Origin: Acinetobacter sp. ANC 4910
GTDB taxonomy: Bacteria; Pseudomonadota; Gammaproteobacteria; Pseudomonadales; Moraxellaceae
Reading direction: 5' to 3'
Length of the DNA: 64,000 nt
Assembly: GCF_004331035.1 (NCBI RefSeq)
Contig: NZ_SJNT01000012.1
Coordinates: 41,082 to 105,081, forward strand
The notes below the pieces were generated by a model. That model did not search any database, was not told where the DNA came from, and saw nothing but the letters and a program-made list of their open reading frames with translations. Positions 37,905 to 47,023 of the stretch are shown piece by piece. Within the stretch, counting starts at the first letter, position 1. Each line of letters opens with the position of its first letter. Both the position numbers and the translations under genes were made by a program.

Positions 37905-38081
37905 TTATTTTTTAGATTTTTCTTCATCTGAAATAGCTGACTACTGCTTGTCTATCGTATTCATCTCCCTGCTCATGGTGAACTCTAATAAGCAAAAAGG
38001 ACATTGAATCGATTTCCTATATAAAAGATCTTCTAAAGTAATGACCAACAATTTACCGCATGTGGGATTAGGACACTGCAT
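37905..38081 (-). pseudogene. Small zinc-ribbon protein interrupted by an in-frame TAG
   Basis: From the ATG at 38081 the minus strand encodes 46 residues and stops at TAG (37941-37943). Cysteines pair as C3-P-N-P-T-C8 and C27-P-F-C30, a compact zinc-ribbon layout joined by an I-T-L-E-D-L-L-Y-R-K helix-like segment. After the TAG the frame stays open for 11 more codons (S-A-I-S-D-E-E-K-S-K-K) before TAA at 37905, and the charged tail looks like a natural C-terminus. This suggests a 58-codon gene with one nonsense codon, though the 46-residue form may be functional. No strong ribosome site is seen. Function unknown. Confidence 0.55.
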
Positions 38082-38335
38082 CGTAGGTTTTGTGGTTCTA
38101 TTTGAATTTTATAACATGTTCTTCCCTTTAATATTAAATATAAAAGAAAGCAATGGATGTAAAAAGAGAGAGCTAAAGCCACTATTTTAGTCAGTAAATC
38201 AAATTCTTATACCTAAATGATTAAATGTAATACGTATTAATCACCTTAATGAGTAGAACTGATATGCAGACAATCTTTTATTATAGAACTACAATGCCAT
38301 TAGCTCTTTTTTACTTTTGCCAAATACATGCTAGC

Positions 38336-40171
38336 TTAGAAATTAACTTTAAATGCCAATGAAGCAAAATCTCGGTCATCAACAGTACTAAAATCATTCG
38401 AACCAAAAAAGTTCACATAAGCAAGTTCGACATTATATTTTTGCCGATACGTTGCCGAAACTGCCGCAGCCAAACTCATTTGTCCTTCTTGAAAATTTTG
38501 GCTAAAACCATTCACATCATGACGAAAAATTAAGCTTGGTGTAATAACAGTTGCGGGGAAAATATCTTTATAATTGAGTGCCCCACGTATCCGATAACCA
38601 TAGGACCATTCCGTAAAAAAGCCTTCTGTATTACAAAACCGCGCGTTTAAAGAATCAATTTCTGCATTGGATAGATGTGCCGTACCATAAGGTGTGCATT
38701 TATGTTCACCCGTTGCAGAATTATAAGCACCAGAGGACAATTCACTTCGACCAAAAGCCCCTACGCGTCCAAAACGGTGATTGCCTATATCCGAGATATG
38801 GTTCAAAGCAAGTTCCGCTGCCCAATTCAATGAATTTGCCCCTAAAAGGTTTGCATAACTATCCGCAGTACCGACTGAGAACTGTGTTACAGGTAGACGT
38901 ACATAGCCCTGTAAATACTGTCCAAGTTCTGGGGTTAGACCCGGTTCAGTCAATGGCGTTTCATTGGATAAGACTTGTGCATACACAATATCCGTGCCAT
39001 TGAGCTGTAAAGGCTGATTAGGCTTATGGGTTAATTCACTAAATACAGATGTCGTTCCAAACTTGCCTGATAAGCTCAGCCCATACATTTTTATATCTTC
39101 GGGATAAATCGAGAAAAACTGAGCTGTGTCAAAATTAGCAGGTCCCAGTGCCGTTACAGCTGTACCATCAAAGTTTGCGTTTCGGCTGTGAAAATTTGCA
39201 AAATAGAAGCCCAATTCCGCGTTATTTAGACTCGTTAAAGTTTGCTTGAGTGAAAAGCCGTATTGCCCATTATCTTTTGCATAACGACTATCTGAACGAG
39301 GTATCATAGTTTGAGCTTCTAAAGCAGTTTCAGATAATTTGTCGCCCGGCATCACTGTAAGAATAATCGGACCACAATGTTCTGGAACAAAGTCTGAAAT
39401 TGCAAAAAAAGTCCCACAACCATCCACCACAGTAGGTCTGAATTTAAATTGATAGAAACCATCAAACTTCAGATTCTTATTCACCTCGGCCTGAAATGAA
39501 AACATTTCAACCGGAATGACTCTTTCCTTTGAATCTACTCCTGGTCGGGTCATCCCAGCATAATCAAATGCACTCACAGAATTTAAACCATTAAAAAAGA
39601 ACTGTGATTTCCCCCAATTTAAAGTATGTTTGCCTAAATTTAACTTTAATTTTTCACCATTCTCCGCCTCAAAAGTCGTCCAAATATACGCATCCCAAAG
39701 CTCTATTCCTTTAAATTTTGCCAATCTTGGCCATTCCGAATCATCATAGGCTTTTAAATCACCATGACCTGTTTCATACGCATGGTCATACCAGTATTTT
39801 GTACTGAGCACCGCACCTGATCGCTTACCTTGAAGCTTAAACTCGGTGTACCCTTTTATAATTTCTGAGATAACATCGTTTTTACTGAAATTCACCCGCC
39901 CATCATCACCATTCACATCAATACTAGAACCCGTTTTTCCAATATGATTTGCATCGGGCTTATAAACTAACGCCGCTGATGCATTCTGTGTACTCCAATT
40001 GGCACCTAGGCTCAGTGTTGTATTTGTTTCAAATTTCCAATCCTCATTTAGATCAAAACTCGCTGCTGAAACTTCCGAGATGACCAAAGCAAGGCTTAAA
40101 CAAAGAACCGTTTTTTTCATCAATGAAATATGATGATTTTGTCTGTTTAAAGACACAAATTGACTGACCAT
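38336..40171 (-). CDS. DUF1302 family outer-membrane protein
   Basis: 611 residues of the DUF1302 family, large secreted beta-rich proteins that often occur next to genes for degradation of hydrophobic compounds; a role in substrate uptake across the outer membrane is suspected. A signal-peptide core (K-K-T-V-L-C-L-S-L-A-L-V) is followed by a strand-rich sequence ending in F-K-V-N-F, with a final aromatic residue typical of outer-membrane barrels. GGAGATGAT in front of the ATG at 40171 supports the long N-terminus; ATG 40120 would give a shorter leader. Usual DUF1329 partner not present here. Confidence 0.8.
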   Translation of the reverse strand: MVSQFVSLNRQNHHISLMKKTVLCLSLALVISEVSAASFDLNEDWKFETNTTLSLGANWSTQNASAALVYKPDANHIGKTGSSIDVNGDDGRVNFSKNDVISEIIKGYTEFKLQGKRSGAVLSTKYWYDHAYETGHGDLKAYDDSEWPRLAKFKGIELWDAYIWTTFEAENGEKLKLNLGKHTLNWGKSQFFFNGLNSVSAFDYAGMTRPGVDSKERVIPVEMFSFQAEVNKNLKFDGFYQFKFRPTVVDGCGTFFAISDFVPEHCGPIILTVMPGDKLSETALEAQTMIPRSDSRYAKDNGQYGFSLKQTLTSLNNAELGFYFANFHSRNANFDGTAVTALGPANFDTAQFFSIYPEDIKMYGLSLSGKFGTTSVFSELTHKPNQPLQLNGTDIVYAQVLSNETPLTEPGLTPELGQYLQGYVRLPVTQFSVGTADSYANLLGANSLNWAAELALNHISDIGNHRFGRVGAFGRSELSSGAYNSATGEHKCTPYGTAHLSNAEIDSLNARFCNTEGFFTEWSYGYRIRGALNYKDIFPATVITPSLIFRHDVNGFSQNFQEGQMSLAAAVSATYRQKYNVELAYVNFFGSNDFSTVDDRDFASLAFKVNF

Positions 40172-40375
40172 ATCATCTCCATATCGATATGATTTAATTT
40201 AGTTATTTCTACGATTACCCTTCATTGGATGCGTAAAAGGATTTTTGTTTTAGAATTTTTATTGAAGTGACTTAAGCAAAATTTGGCTTAAAACACTGCG
40301 AAATGCGTCAGCGAAATATACCGACTGTGAAGTCTGCGTATGATTCGAACATCAAGAGACTGGCTTCATTCGCTA

Positions 40376-40963
40376 TTAAGATGCGACGTGCCCGTGAATC
40401 AAATCTAGTCGCTTAATTAAGTCTTCCGCCTGTGACCAAAAACCAAATCCCGAGGCAGGATTAAGATGCCCAACAGCACCTGCAACAACAAGTTCACTTC
40501 CCCATGCTTTTGCCATAGCTTCGACAGCATCTAAACTTGCTAAATGATCATTGGTGCTGGCAACCACAATACTCGGGAAAGGCAATTTTTGATTTGGTAA
40601 AGGCAGCCATCCTTCTTGTTTAAGAATTTCAGGCCGAGGATAGTTTTCAGGCCAATTGGCGGATATGTCTGGTGGTGTAACCAATAATGCACCTTGAATC
40701 AGATGTTGATATTGTTCTACCCAATGTAATGTCATCAGCACACCTGCGCTATGCGCAACTAATATGACTGGTCCACTAATTTTTTCTAATTCAGCTTGAA
40801 TTCTGCGTACTTGATTTGCACAGTTCAATTTGTCACTTTCTGCTGGTGGCACGTAGCGAACCTTAACTAGACGTGTTTCGAGAAGGGTTTGCCAATGTTC
40901 CGCAACATGATCCCGTAAACCCGGAATAATCAGAACTGTCGCTTGTGTGAATATTCTTTCCAT
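40376..40963 (-). CDS. RBBP9/YdeN-type alpha/beta hydrolase
   Basis: 195-residue serine hydrolase of the RBBP9/YdeN family. The catalytic triad can be assigned: S72 (A-H-S-A-G nucleophile elbow), D139 (S-T-N-D-H) and H166 (G-H-L-N-P). The family ends typically with G-F-G-F-W. Substrates of bacterial members are mostly unknown; esterase activity is expected. It diverges from the AraC regulator, and the 21-bp-spaced direct repeat lies about 90 bp upstream, so regulation by the AraC protein is likely. Confidence 0.85.
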   Translation of the reverse strand: MERIFTQATVLIIPGLRDHVAEHWQTLLETRLVKVRYVPPAESDKLNCANQVRRIQAELEKISGPVILVAHSAGVLMTLHWVEQYQHLIQGALLVTPPDISANWPENYPRPEILKQEGWLPLPNQKLPFPSIVVASTNDHLASLDAVEAMAKAWGSELVVAGAVGHLNPASGFGFWSQAEDLIKRLDLIHGHVAS

Positions 40964-41053
40964 CGTTCTACACCCCGAGCTCCTTGCTCTTTCAGGACAA
41001 TGATTAATTTTTTCTCTTACTCACAATAAATTTTCAGCTCAATGCTCGGTATA

Positions 41054-41087
41054 CATTTAACGACAACGGCTTTTCATTTGACGACAA
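41054..41087. promoter_or_regulatory. Tandem 21-bp-spaced operator-like repeat (AraC region)
   Basis: CATTTAACGACAA (41054-41066) and CATTTGACGACAA (41075-41087) differ at one position and are offset by exactly 21 bp, two helical turns. Tandem half-sites like these are typical of AraC-family binding. A second pair occurs at 48961-48993. Confidence 0.7.
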
Positions 41088-41253
41088 TAGGCTGTGAACG
41101 ATTTTATAAGTTTCACTCATGTGGTCTAAGCTATGATGCAATGCAAGCGATACCCGATTGGAATTTTGACTATATTGAGTGCTTTGCTAAATCTATTATT
41201 TTCGTTATAACTAGAAACTAACCAGGATGGTTAAATACAAAAGGAAAAAGATC

Positions 41254-42282
41254 GTGGTTCCTCTCGCGCATACAGCTATGCTCAAAAACTACTTAACTGT
41301 GAGTCAACAGTTAGACCTCAATCCTTACCATTTATTGTCTAATGTCGGACTTTATCCGACTCAACTCCATGATCCCAAACAGCGTATTTCTGTGGATAAA
41401 GCGATTCAACTTTTAGAGCAATCCGCTTCTGAGAGTGGATGTGAAACTTTTGGATTGCATATGGCGGAACAGCGTCAAATTGCTGATTTTGGTGAGCTGA
41501 GTTTGTTACTCAACTATCAATTGACGTTACGAGATGCCTTACAAACGATTGTGCAATACCGTAATCTCATTAACAATGCACTGGAAATGTACATTGAAGA
41601 AATAGGAAATACTGTCATTATTCGCGTGGAGGTAATCTCTGCCACTCAGGGTTATAGCCGTCAATCTATTGAACTCGCTTTAGGCATTACCCATCGCTTT
41701 TGCGTTGCTTTATTGTCACAAAAATGGCGTCCTCTGAGCATACATTTTACGCATGCTGCACCACAGAATCTGGCAATCCATCAACGCATATTTGGCTGTT
41801 TACTAGAATTTGGTAGCGAGTTTAATGGTATTGTTTGTACATCTTCCGAATTAGATAAAACCAATCCTCAAGCCAATATTGCAATGGCAGACCATGCCCG
41901 ACGTTATCTCGACATTGATATCTTGCAACATGAAAACGAGTCTTCAACCGTTTTTGAAATTCGTAAAAGTATCTACCTACTTTTACCTATGGGACGCGCG
42001 ACCATTGAACAAGTAGCGCAAACACATGATGTCAATGTACGTACACTACAACGAAAATTAGAAGCAGCTCAAACCAGTTTTAGTATTTTAATCAATGATG
42101 TACGTCGCACCTTAGTGATTCGTTATTTGAATAATTTAAATTATTCACTTGCTCAGGTTTCAGATATTTTAGGTTATTCAGTACCCAGTTCATTTACCCG
42201 TTGGTTCATTAGCCAATTTGGGGTTTCTCCAACCACATGGCGCAATAATAAAGCAATAAATGATTCAACACTTGAGCCTTAA
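41254..42282 (+). CDS. AraC family regulator (OruR/ArgR-like architecture)
   Basis: AraC-type activator of 342 residues from GTG at 41254, which has AAGGAA at suitable spacing; ATG 41227 would add nine residues with a poor site. The N-terminal Arabinose_bd-type domain (about 10-200) is followed by a C-terminal double HTH (about 245-335; T-I-E-Q-V-A-Q-T-H-D-V-N-V-R-T-L-Q-R-K-L and the F-T-R-W-F element). It stands between the hydrolase and catabolic genes and probably binds the tandem repeat in its own upstream region and the one at 48961-48993. Confidence 0.92.
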   Translation: MVPLAHTAMLKNYLTVSQQLDLNPYHLLSNVGLYPTQLHDPKQRISVDKAIQLLEQSASESGCETFGLHMAEQRQIADFGELSLLLNYQLTLRDALQTIVQYRNLINNALEMYIEEIGNTVIIRVEVISATQGYSRQSIELALGITHRFCVALLSQKWRPLSIHFTHAAPQNLAIHQRIFGCLLEFGSEFNGIVCTSSELDKTNPQANIAMADHARRYLDIDILQHENESSTVFEIRKSIYLLLPMGRATIEQVAQTHDVNVRTLQRKLEAAQTSFSILINDVRRTLVIRYLNNLNYSLAQVSDILGYSVPSSFTRWFISQFGVSPTTWRNNKAINDSTLEP

Positions 42283-42372
42283 AGCGAGTTCATAATTTGA
42301 TCCTAGAATGGCACAAAAGTTTTGCAGTACGTTGCTTCGACGTATGCTGCAAAACTTAAATGCATATTCGGA

Positions 42373-43401
42373 CTAAAACAACCAATGCATCAACGTTAAT
42401 ACCAATACTACAAGGAAGATACTTTCACCGACCATCAATAGAATGGGTTTGATGCCAACCGTAGCTAATTCTTTGAACTGGGTTTTCATACCTAAAGCGC
42501 AAATAGAGATCACCAAACACCAGCGAGATAATTCATTCATACCACCTTGAACCATTGCAGGAATAAACCCCGTACTATTTATACAGGCAAGCATTAAAAA
42601 ACCGACTGCAAACCACGGTAATAATGGAGGGCGTTTTCCTGTAGATGCAACACCCTGCATACGGGTAATCATTGCGGCACACACAATAACAGGGAGAAGC
42701 ATTGCAACCCGCATCAGTTTGACTACTGTTGCTGTATCACCCGTTTCGGTTGACATGCTATAACCTGCACCAACCACTTGAGCAACATCATGAATGGTTG
42801 CCCCTAAAAATACGCCCGCTTGCTGTGGAGACAATTCTAACCACTGCACAATCATGGGATAAACAATCATGGCAATGGTAGACAGTGCCGAAACGCCTAT
42901 TACTGTGAATAACGTGGCTTTTTCTTTTTGCGGATGGTTCGGTAAAGCAACTGATAACGCTAATGCCGCAGAAGCACCACAGATCGCTGTTGCACCGCCC
43001 GTTAACATACCAAATAGTTTCTGAAAGCCGATTAACTTCGCCACGATTATCGAGACTGAAATCGTGATGATAATTAACGTGATGACAAGTACAATTGGCT
43101 GCCAGCCCAGCGCAGTCATTTGCGCTAAAGTAATCCGCATCCCGAGCAGTGCAATACCAATACGCATGACTGTTCTTGCAGTAAATTCGATACCCGCTTT
43201 ACACTTACTATCGGTTGCCAAGAAATTTAAGCCCATGCCTAACAGCAAGGCAAATAGCATCACAGGCGCACCATAGTGTTCCGATAAAAAACTGGCAGCG
43301 GTTGCCGCAACTAAACTAATTGCAAAACCGGGTGCAAGTTCCACAACACGCTGACGCAAGCCAATTTGTGAACTAAAGTTGATTTGACTCGAACTATTCA
43401 T
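42373..43401 (-). CDS. YeiH family membrane protein (putative sulfate/sulfite exporter)
   Basis: Polytopic membrane protein of the YeiH/PF03601 family, often described as a putative sulfate or sulfite exporter (compare TauZ-type roles in sulfonate catabolism). From ATG 43401 (GGAGA upstream) it is 342 residues with about ten hydrophobic segments. Family segments: G-A-T-A-I-C-G-A-S-A and G-A-T-I-H-D-V-A-Q-V-V-G-A-G. The frame is open back to 43443, but that would overlap the Rieske gene by 50 bp rather than 8. Last gene of a tight four-gene operon. Confidence 0.85.
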   Translation of the reverse strand: MNSSSQINFSSQIGLRQRVVELAPGFAISLVAATAASFLSEHYGAPVMLFALLLGMGLNFLATDSKCKAGIEFTARTVMRIGIALLGMRITLAQMTALGWQPIVLVITLIIITISVSIIVAKLIGFQKLFGMLTGGATAICGASAALALSVALPNHPQKEKATLFTVIGVSALSTIAMIVYPMIVQWLELSPQQAGVFLGATIHDVAQVVGAGYSMSTETGDTATVVKLMRVAMLLPVIVCAAMITRMQGVASTGKRPPLLPWFAVGFLMLACINSTGFIPAMVQGGMNELSRWCLVISICALGMKTQFKELATVGIKPILLMVGESIFLVVLVLTLMHWLF

Positions 43402-43720
43402 AGGTTTCTCCAGCATTGATGCGGATATACATCTGCTCTCCAATCTGTTCTATCGGATAAGATGTGACTCGTAGTTTCGTGGAATTGAGTAAATACCCAG
43501 TGGCTAAATCAAAACGCAAACCATGTGCACAGCACTGAATGACTTTTCCCTCTAGCCGACCACCGCATAAGGAAGCACCTTGGTGAGGACAACTGTCATC
43601 AATGACATAAAACTGATGTGCAACGTTAAATAGGGCCAATGTTTTATCCCCAACTTGCAAGAAGCAGCGCTCACCTAAAGCAGGGATTTTGGCTCGGGGA
43701 ACTTCAAACTGAATTGTCAT
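43394..43720 (-). CDS. Rieske-type [2Fe-2S] ferredoxin
   Basis: 108-residue stand-alone Rieske protein. Cluster ligands C44-P-H46 and C63-x2-H66 lie in D-D-S-C-P-H-Q-G-A-S and Q-C-C-A-H-G, the usual pattern of NirD/BphF-like ferredoxins that supply electrons to oxygenases. No Rieske oxygenase large subunit occurs in the window; the TauD-type enzyme nearby does not need one, so the partner is unclear. Overlaps the DsbA-like gene by 4 bp and the exporter gene by 8 bp. Confidence 0.88.
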   Translation of the reverse strand: MTIQFEVPRAKIPALGERCFLQVGDKTLALFNVAHQFYVIDDSCPHQGASLCGGRLEGKVIQCCAHGLRFDLATGYLLNSTKLRVTSYPIEQIGEQMYIRINAGETYE

Positions 43721-44373
43721 GCCACCTGCCCTCGATCCATAAGCACTTCAAGGATTGCCTGATAAAATGTTTCTGCTGTTTGAGCACCTGCCATTGCGTA
43801 GCTCGCATTGAAAATAAAATACGGCACACCTTTACCGCCTGTATCTTTAGAAAGGAATGGAATAGACGCCTCATGTAATGCAGTTGAAATCAACTCATCG
43901 GCATAACCACAATAGCTTGCTATTTTTTCTAAAACGGCGGGATCTGCAATATTTTCCGCATTTCTAAAGTATGCTGAGAATAGAGCGTCCAATAATCTTT
44001 CGTTCTGCTCAGCACTTCCAAATCTTGCAACATTAATAAAAAATGAGTGCACCTTTTCAGTATTTGGCATTCGCTGTATTCGATCCAAATTCAAATCAAT
44101 CGATACGGCTTTAGCTGCCTGATGAACTTGAGCCTGTCGCATTTTAATTGCAGCGATACTTCCTAATCTTTTTAAATAAAAAGCCTCAAAAGGTACGCCA
44201 TTTGTTGGAATATTTGGCAATAGCTGCACCCCTCTCCATTGAAGTTTCACCACAATGTTGGGATGGCTGTATCTTAATTTTTCTATTGCGACCTGTAACT
44301 GACGTTTCCCGATCATGCACCACGGGCAAATAAAATCAAAAAAAACTTCAATATTGATTTCACGAGTCATCAC
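43717..44373 (-). CDS. DsbA-like (FrnE/HCCA-isomerase family) thiol oxidoreductase
   Basis: 218 residues with a DsbA thioredoxin fold and helical insertion. C16-P-W-C19 in F-F-D-F-I-C-P-W-C is the FrnE-type active site; no signal peptide is present, so it acts in the cytoplasm. Family members catalyse disulfide chemistry or, in HCCA isomerases, glutathione-dependent isomerisation in aromatic pathways. The C-terminal cis-Pro segment G-V-P-Y-F fits. Coupled by 4-bp overlaps to both the MFS gene and the Rieske gene. Confidence 0.85.
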   Translation of the reverse strand: MMTREINIEVFFDFICPWCMIGKRQLQVAIEKLRYSHPNIVVKLQWRGVQLLPNIPTNGVPFEAFYLKRLGSIAAIKMRQAQVHQAAKAVSIDLNLDRIQRMPNTEKVHSFFINVARFGSAEQNERLLDALFSAYFRNAENIADPAVLEKIASYCGYADELISTALHEASIPFLSKDTGGKGVPYFIFNASYAMAGAQTAETFYQAILEVLMDRGQVA

Positions 44374-45710
44374 TTATCATCCGTATCTAATGCTGGGTTG
44401 TGTTGAATATTTATTGATATTGCCTGTGCATTAAAACGGGCAACATCGCGTACATAATGTTGTTTTGCGTAGAAAAATACTGCCGCAGCTGCAATGCTCA
44501 TCAGCGGCATCAATTGAAACGCACTATGTAGTCCAATCAGGTCTGAAACTTTGCCGACCACCAAAGGTCCCAAAGCTAGACCTAGGAAATTGTTGGCTAA
44601 AGTTAATGTCGCAAAAGCGGTACTATGAACAGAGTTATGTGTGAGGTTTGCGACCATAGCGCTCGATGGACCATTGGTGCCAAGTGCAATGAACATCCCA
44701 AGACAGATCATGAGTAACTGTGAATTGCCCGCGGGCATAGCAAATGCAATGGATAACAACACACAGCCAATCAAGCAAAATGCAATGGCTAAAGTGACTT
44801 TACGAACGGGACGGTCTCGACCTAAGCGGTCACACAACATGCCGCAAAGAATGGTGCCAACCGCACTACTGAGTACGATAAGTGCTGCAATTAACCCAGC
44901 TTTGTCAGTGCTCATACCGTAGTAACGGTTGAGATAACTCGGGAACCAAACGATCACCGTACCACCCACAAACAACTGCAAACCACTGCCCATATAAGTC
45001 GCAATAACTGAGCGACTGGAATAAATAGAACGTAATGGGTTGGTCGATTTATCGTGTTTTTGTTCTGCGCGAAGTTGACGGCAAGTCTTGCCAATTTTTG
45101 TTTCTTTCACAATGACTGGATATAACAAGGCCAAAATCAGCCCAAATACAGCCATGCCTGCAAATGCCCAACGCCAACCGAAATGCTCGGCCATCACACC
45201 ACCAAGCGCCATACCAAGAAATGAACCAAACACGCCACCCGCCATAAAAGCACTGGCTAAAGTGGCACGCATATCACGAGGAAAAACCGCAACCACGACT
45301 GCAATACCGACACTGCCATACGCGGCTTCACCCACGCCGACCATAAAACGTGCCATGAACATTTGTTCATAGCTTTCCGCAACAGCGCAACCTAAAGTGG
45401 CCAAACTCCAAAGCACAGCCATAAGCGTTAAGCTTTTCACTTTGCCAAATCGATCTGCCAAGATAGATAAAGGCAACGTCAATAAGCCCACCATTAAAGC
45501 CACAATGCCACTGAGTAAACCCAATTGGCTATCGCTCAGCGCCCACTCACTTTTGATTAAAGGAAAGACTGCATTGAGCACTTGGCGTGACATATAGTCA
45601 GAGATGAGCAAGCCAAAAGTTAAAGCAAAAACCAACCACGCATACTTACGTGGTACGTCAATCGATGTATCTAAACCATCTGTAGAACTGGCATATTGAT
45701 GAGCGCCCAT
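44370..45710 (-). CDS. MFS transporter of the catabolic cluster
   Basis: 446-residue, 12-helix major facilitator. Signature A-D-R-F-G-K in loop 2-3 and C-D-R-L-G-R-D in loop 8-9, plus a G-x3-G-x3-G-rich fifth helix. It resembles aromatic/organic-acid and hexuronate-type symporters in overall pattern. First gene of the MFS-DsbA-Rieske-YeiH operon, preceded by three TGACTC-type half-sites. Import of the pathway substrate is the likely job, by inference. Confidence 0.85.
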   Translation of the reverse strand: MGAHQYASSTDGLDTSIDVPRKYAWLVFALTFGLLISDYMSRQVLNAVFPLIKSEWALSDSQLGLLSGIVALMVGLLTLPLSILADRFGKVKSLTLMAVLWSLATLGCAVAESYEQMFMARFMVGVGEAAYGSVGIAVVVAVFPRDMRATLASAFMAGGVFGSFLGMALGGVMAEHFGWRWAFAGMAVFGLILALLYPVIVKETKIGKTCRQLRAEQKHDKSTNPLRSIYSSRSVIATYMGSGLQLFVGGTVIVWFPSYLNRYYGMSTDKAGLIAALIVLSSAVGTILCGMLCDRLGRDRPVRKVTLAIAFCLIGCVLLSIAFAMPAGNSQLLMICLGMFIALGTNGPSSAMVANLTHNSVHSTAFATLTLANNFLGLALGPLVVGKVSDLIGLHSAFQLMPLMSIAAAAVFFYAKQHYVRDVARFNAQAISINIQHNPALDTDDK

Positions 45711-45790
45711 ACGACCTCCGTGTATTTCTTATATTTTTAATTCTCATTCTGCATAAAAATTGCGCTTGATCCGCAGCACAACCATCTTTG

Positions 45791-45825
45791 TGACTCAGTC
45801 CGAGTCAACATTCCATTTGACTCGG
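45791..45825. promoter_or_regulatory. Alternating TGACTC half-sites before the MFS operon
   Basis: TGACTC (45791-45796), GAGTCA (45802-45807) and TTGACTC (45817-45823) alternate in orientation. The outer pair extends to a perfect 9-bp dyad: CCGAGTCAA (45800-45808) and TTGACTCGG (45817-45825), 8-nt gap. No T-tract follows on either strand, so an operator is more likely than a terminator. Confidence 0.55.
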
Positions 45826-45859
45826 CTTATGTTCGTTTACTTGTTTTAATCGTGACTTG

Positions 45860-46963
45860 TTAACCGACTTTACGATTCATTTCATATGAATTTTGGTCAG
45901 ATGCAACTTCATGAATACGTTGCGGAACACCTTTTTGACCCGCTTTACGGTTCGGCGCCATACCATTGGCCAGCAAGGTTTCTTCAATACTGTTGTACTG
46001 CACACCAATGCGGTAGATCTCACGCGCTTCTTTGCCAGTCGCCACTTCACGACCAAGCTCATGGGCAATACGAACAGTTTGTTCAATTTGCTGCACTGAA
46101 CCAAAACGCTGACCACGGTGATCAATAATCGTGTCTTCATTCCCCACACGTGCATGTAAGCCCATCGCCATAGACATGGTGTTAAATGGCAGAACATTTT
46201 TCAGTAATGATTCTGAGGTTAAGGTGCAGCCGTCTGGAACACGGTGAATAAAGTTAAAGAAGTTAAATGGATTTGGACCATCAAAACCACCACCAATACC
46301 AATCCATGTCAGGTTCAATGGCCCCATGTATAAGCCTTTACGTACCATACGCTCTAAGGTTTCTAAGCCGTGCATACCAGTTAACTGAAAGTGTGGCTGA
46401 ATGCCATTTTGAGTTAGACGCTTTAAGTGTTCAGTCAACCATGCAGGTCCCGCAGGTACGGTCATTTCTGCATAAGCTTCTTGAATTGCAGGATGCTCTA
46501 AAGATGTACCTTTAAGATATTCTGGATACAACAGCTCCATAATATTCATTTGTGTGGTGTTGACTGCAACCGTCACCTGATCAGGTTTCGGAGTCAGTTC
46601 TGCCAACATATGACGGGTATCATCACTGAGCCAAAGCGCAGCTTCACCTTCACTTTCAGGCGCAAATGAAATTGAACCACCCACTTGAATAATCATATCA
46701 GGCACAGCTTCACGCACCCCTGCGATTAGCTCATTGAACTTAGACAAACGCTTCGAGCCTTTGCCATCCAGTTCACGTACATGCAAGTGCAGTACGGTTG
46801 CACCCGCTTCATAGCACTCCACTGCTTTTTGAATTTGCTCGTCCATCGTGACAGGAATGTCTTCTGGAAAATCTTCTGGCATCCACTCTGGGCCATAAGG
46901 CGCAACCGTAATCACCACTTTATCCATGTTTTCTGGGTGCAAAGAATCGTCAAAGAATTGCAT
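45860..46963 (-). CDS. BKACE family beta-keto acid cleavage enzyme
   Basis: Zinc-dependent enzyme of the 3-keto-5-aminohexanoate cleavage family (BKACE), which combines a beta-keto acid with acetyl-CoA to give acetoacetate and a new acyl-CoA. 367 residues from ATG 46963; ATG 46969 is too close to AAGGA. Family motifs: H-L-H-V-R (zinc His61 and His63, counted from the upstream ATG) and H-A-R-V-G-N-E-D. The many BKACE subgroups use different substrates (for example dehydrocarnitine), so the substrate here is open. 60 bp after the TauD-type gene. Confidence 0.9.
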   Translation of the reverse strand: MQFFDDSLHPENMDKVVITVAPYGPEWMPEDFPEDIPVTMDEQIQKAVECYEAGATVLHLHVRELDGKGSKRLSKFNELIAGVREAVPDMIIQVGGSISFAPESEGEAALWLSDDTRHMLAELTPKPDQVTVAVNTTQMNIMELLYPEYLKGTSLEHPAIQEAYAEMTVPAGPAWLTEHLKRLTQNGIQPHFQLTGMHGLETLERMVRKGLYMGPLNLTWIGIGGGFDGPNPFNFFNFIHRVPDGCTLTSESLLKNVLPFNTMSMAMGLHARVGNEDTIIDHRGQRFGSVQQIEQTVRIAHELGREVATGKEAREIYRIGVQYNSIEETLLANGMAPNRKAGQKGVPQRIHEVASDQNSYEMNRKVG

Positions 46964-47023
46964 GTGCATCTTCCTTTATATTGTTCAAATTGTGAGTTTA
47001 ATTAAATGTTTTAGTTTTCAAAC

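Noticed and set aside
45877..46197. 106-residue minus-strand frame inside BKACE
   Set aside because: Alternative-frame shadow of the BKACE gene; it lacks any motif.
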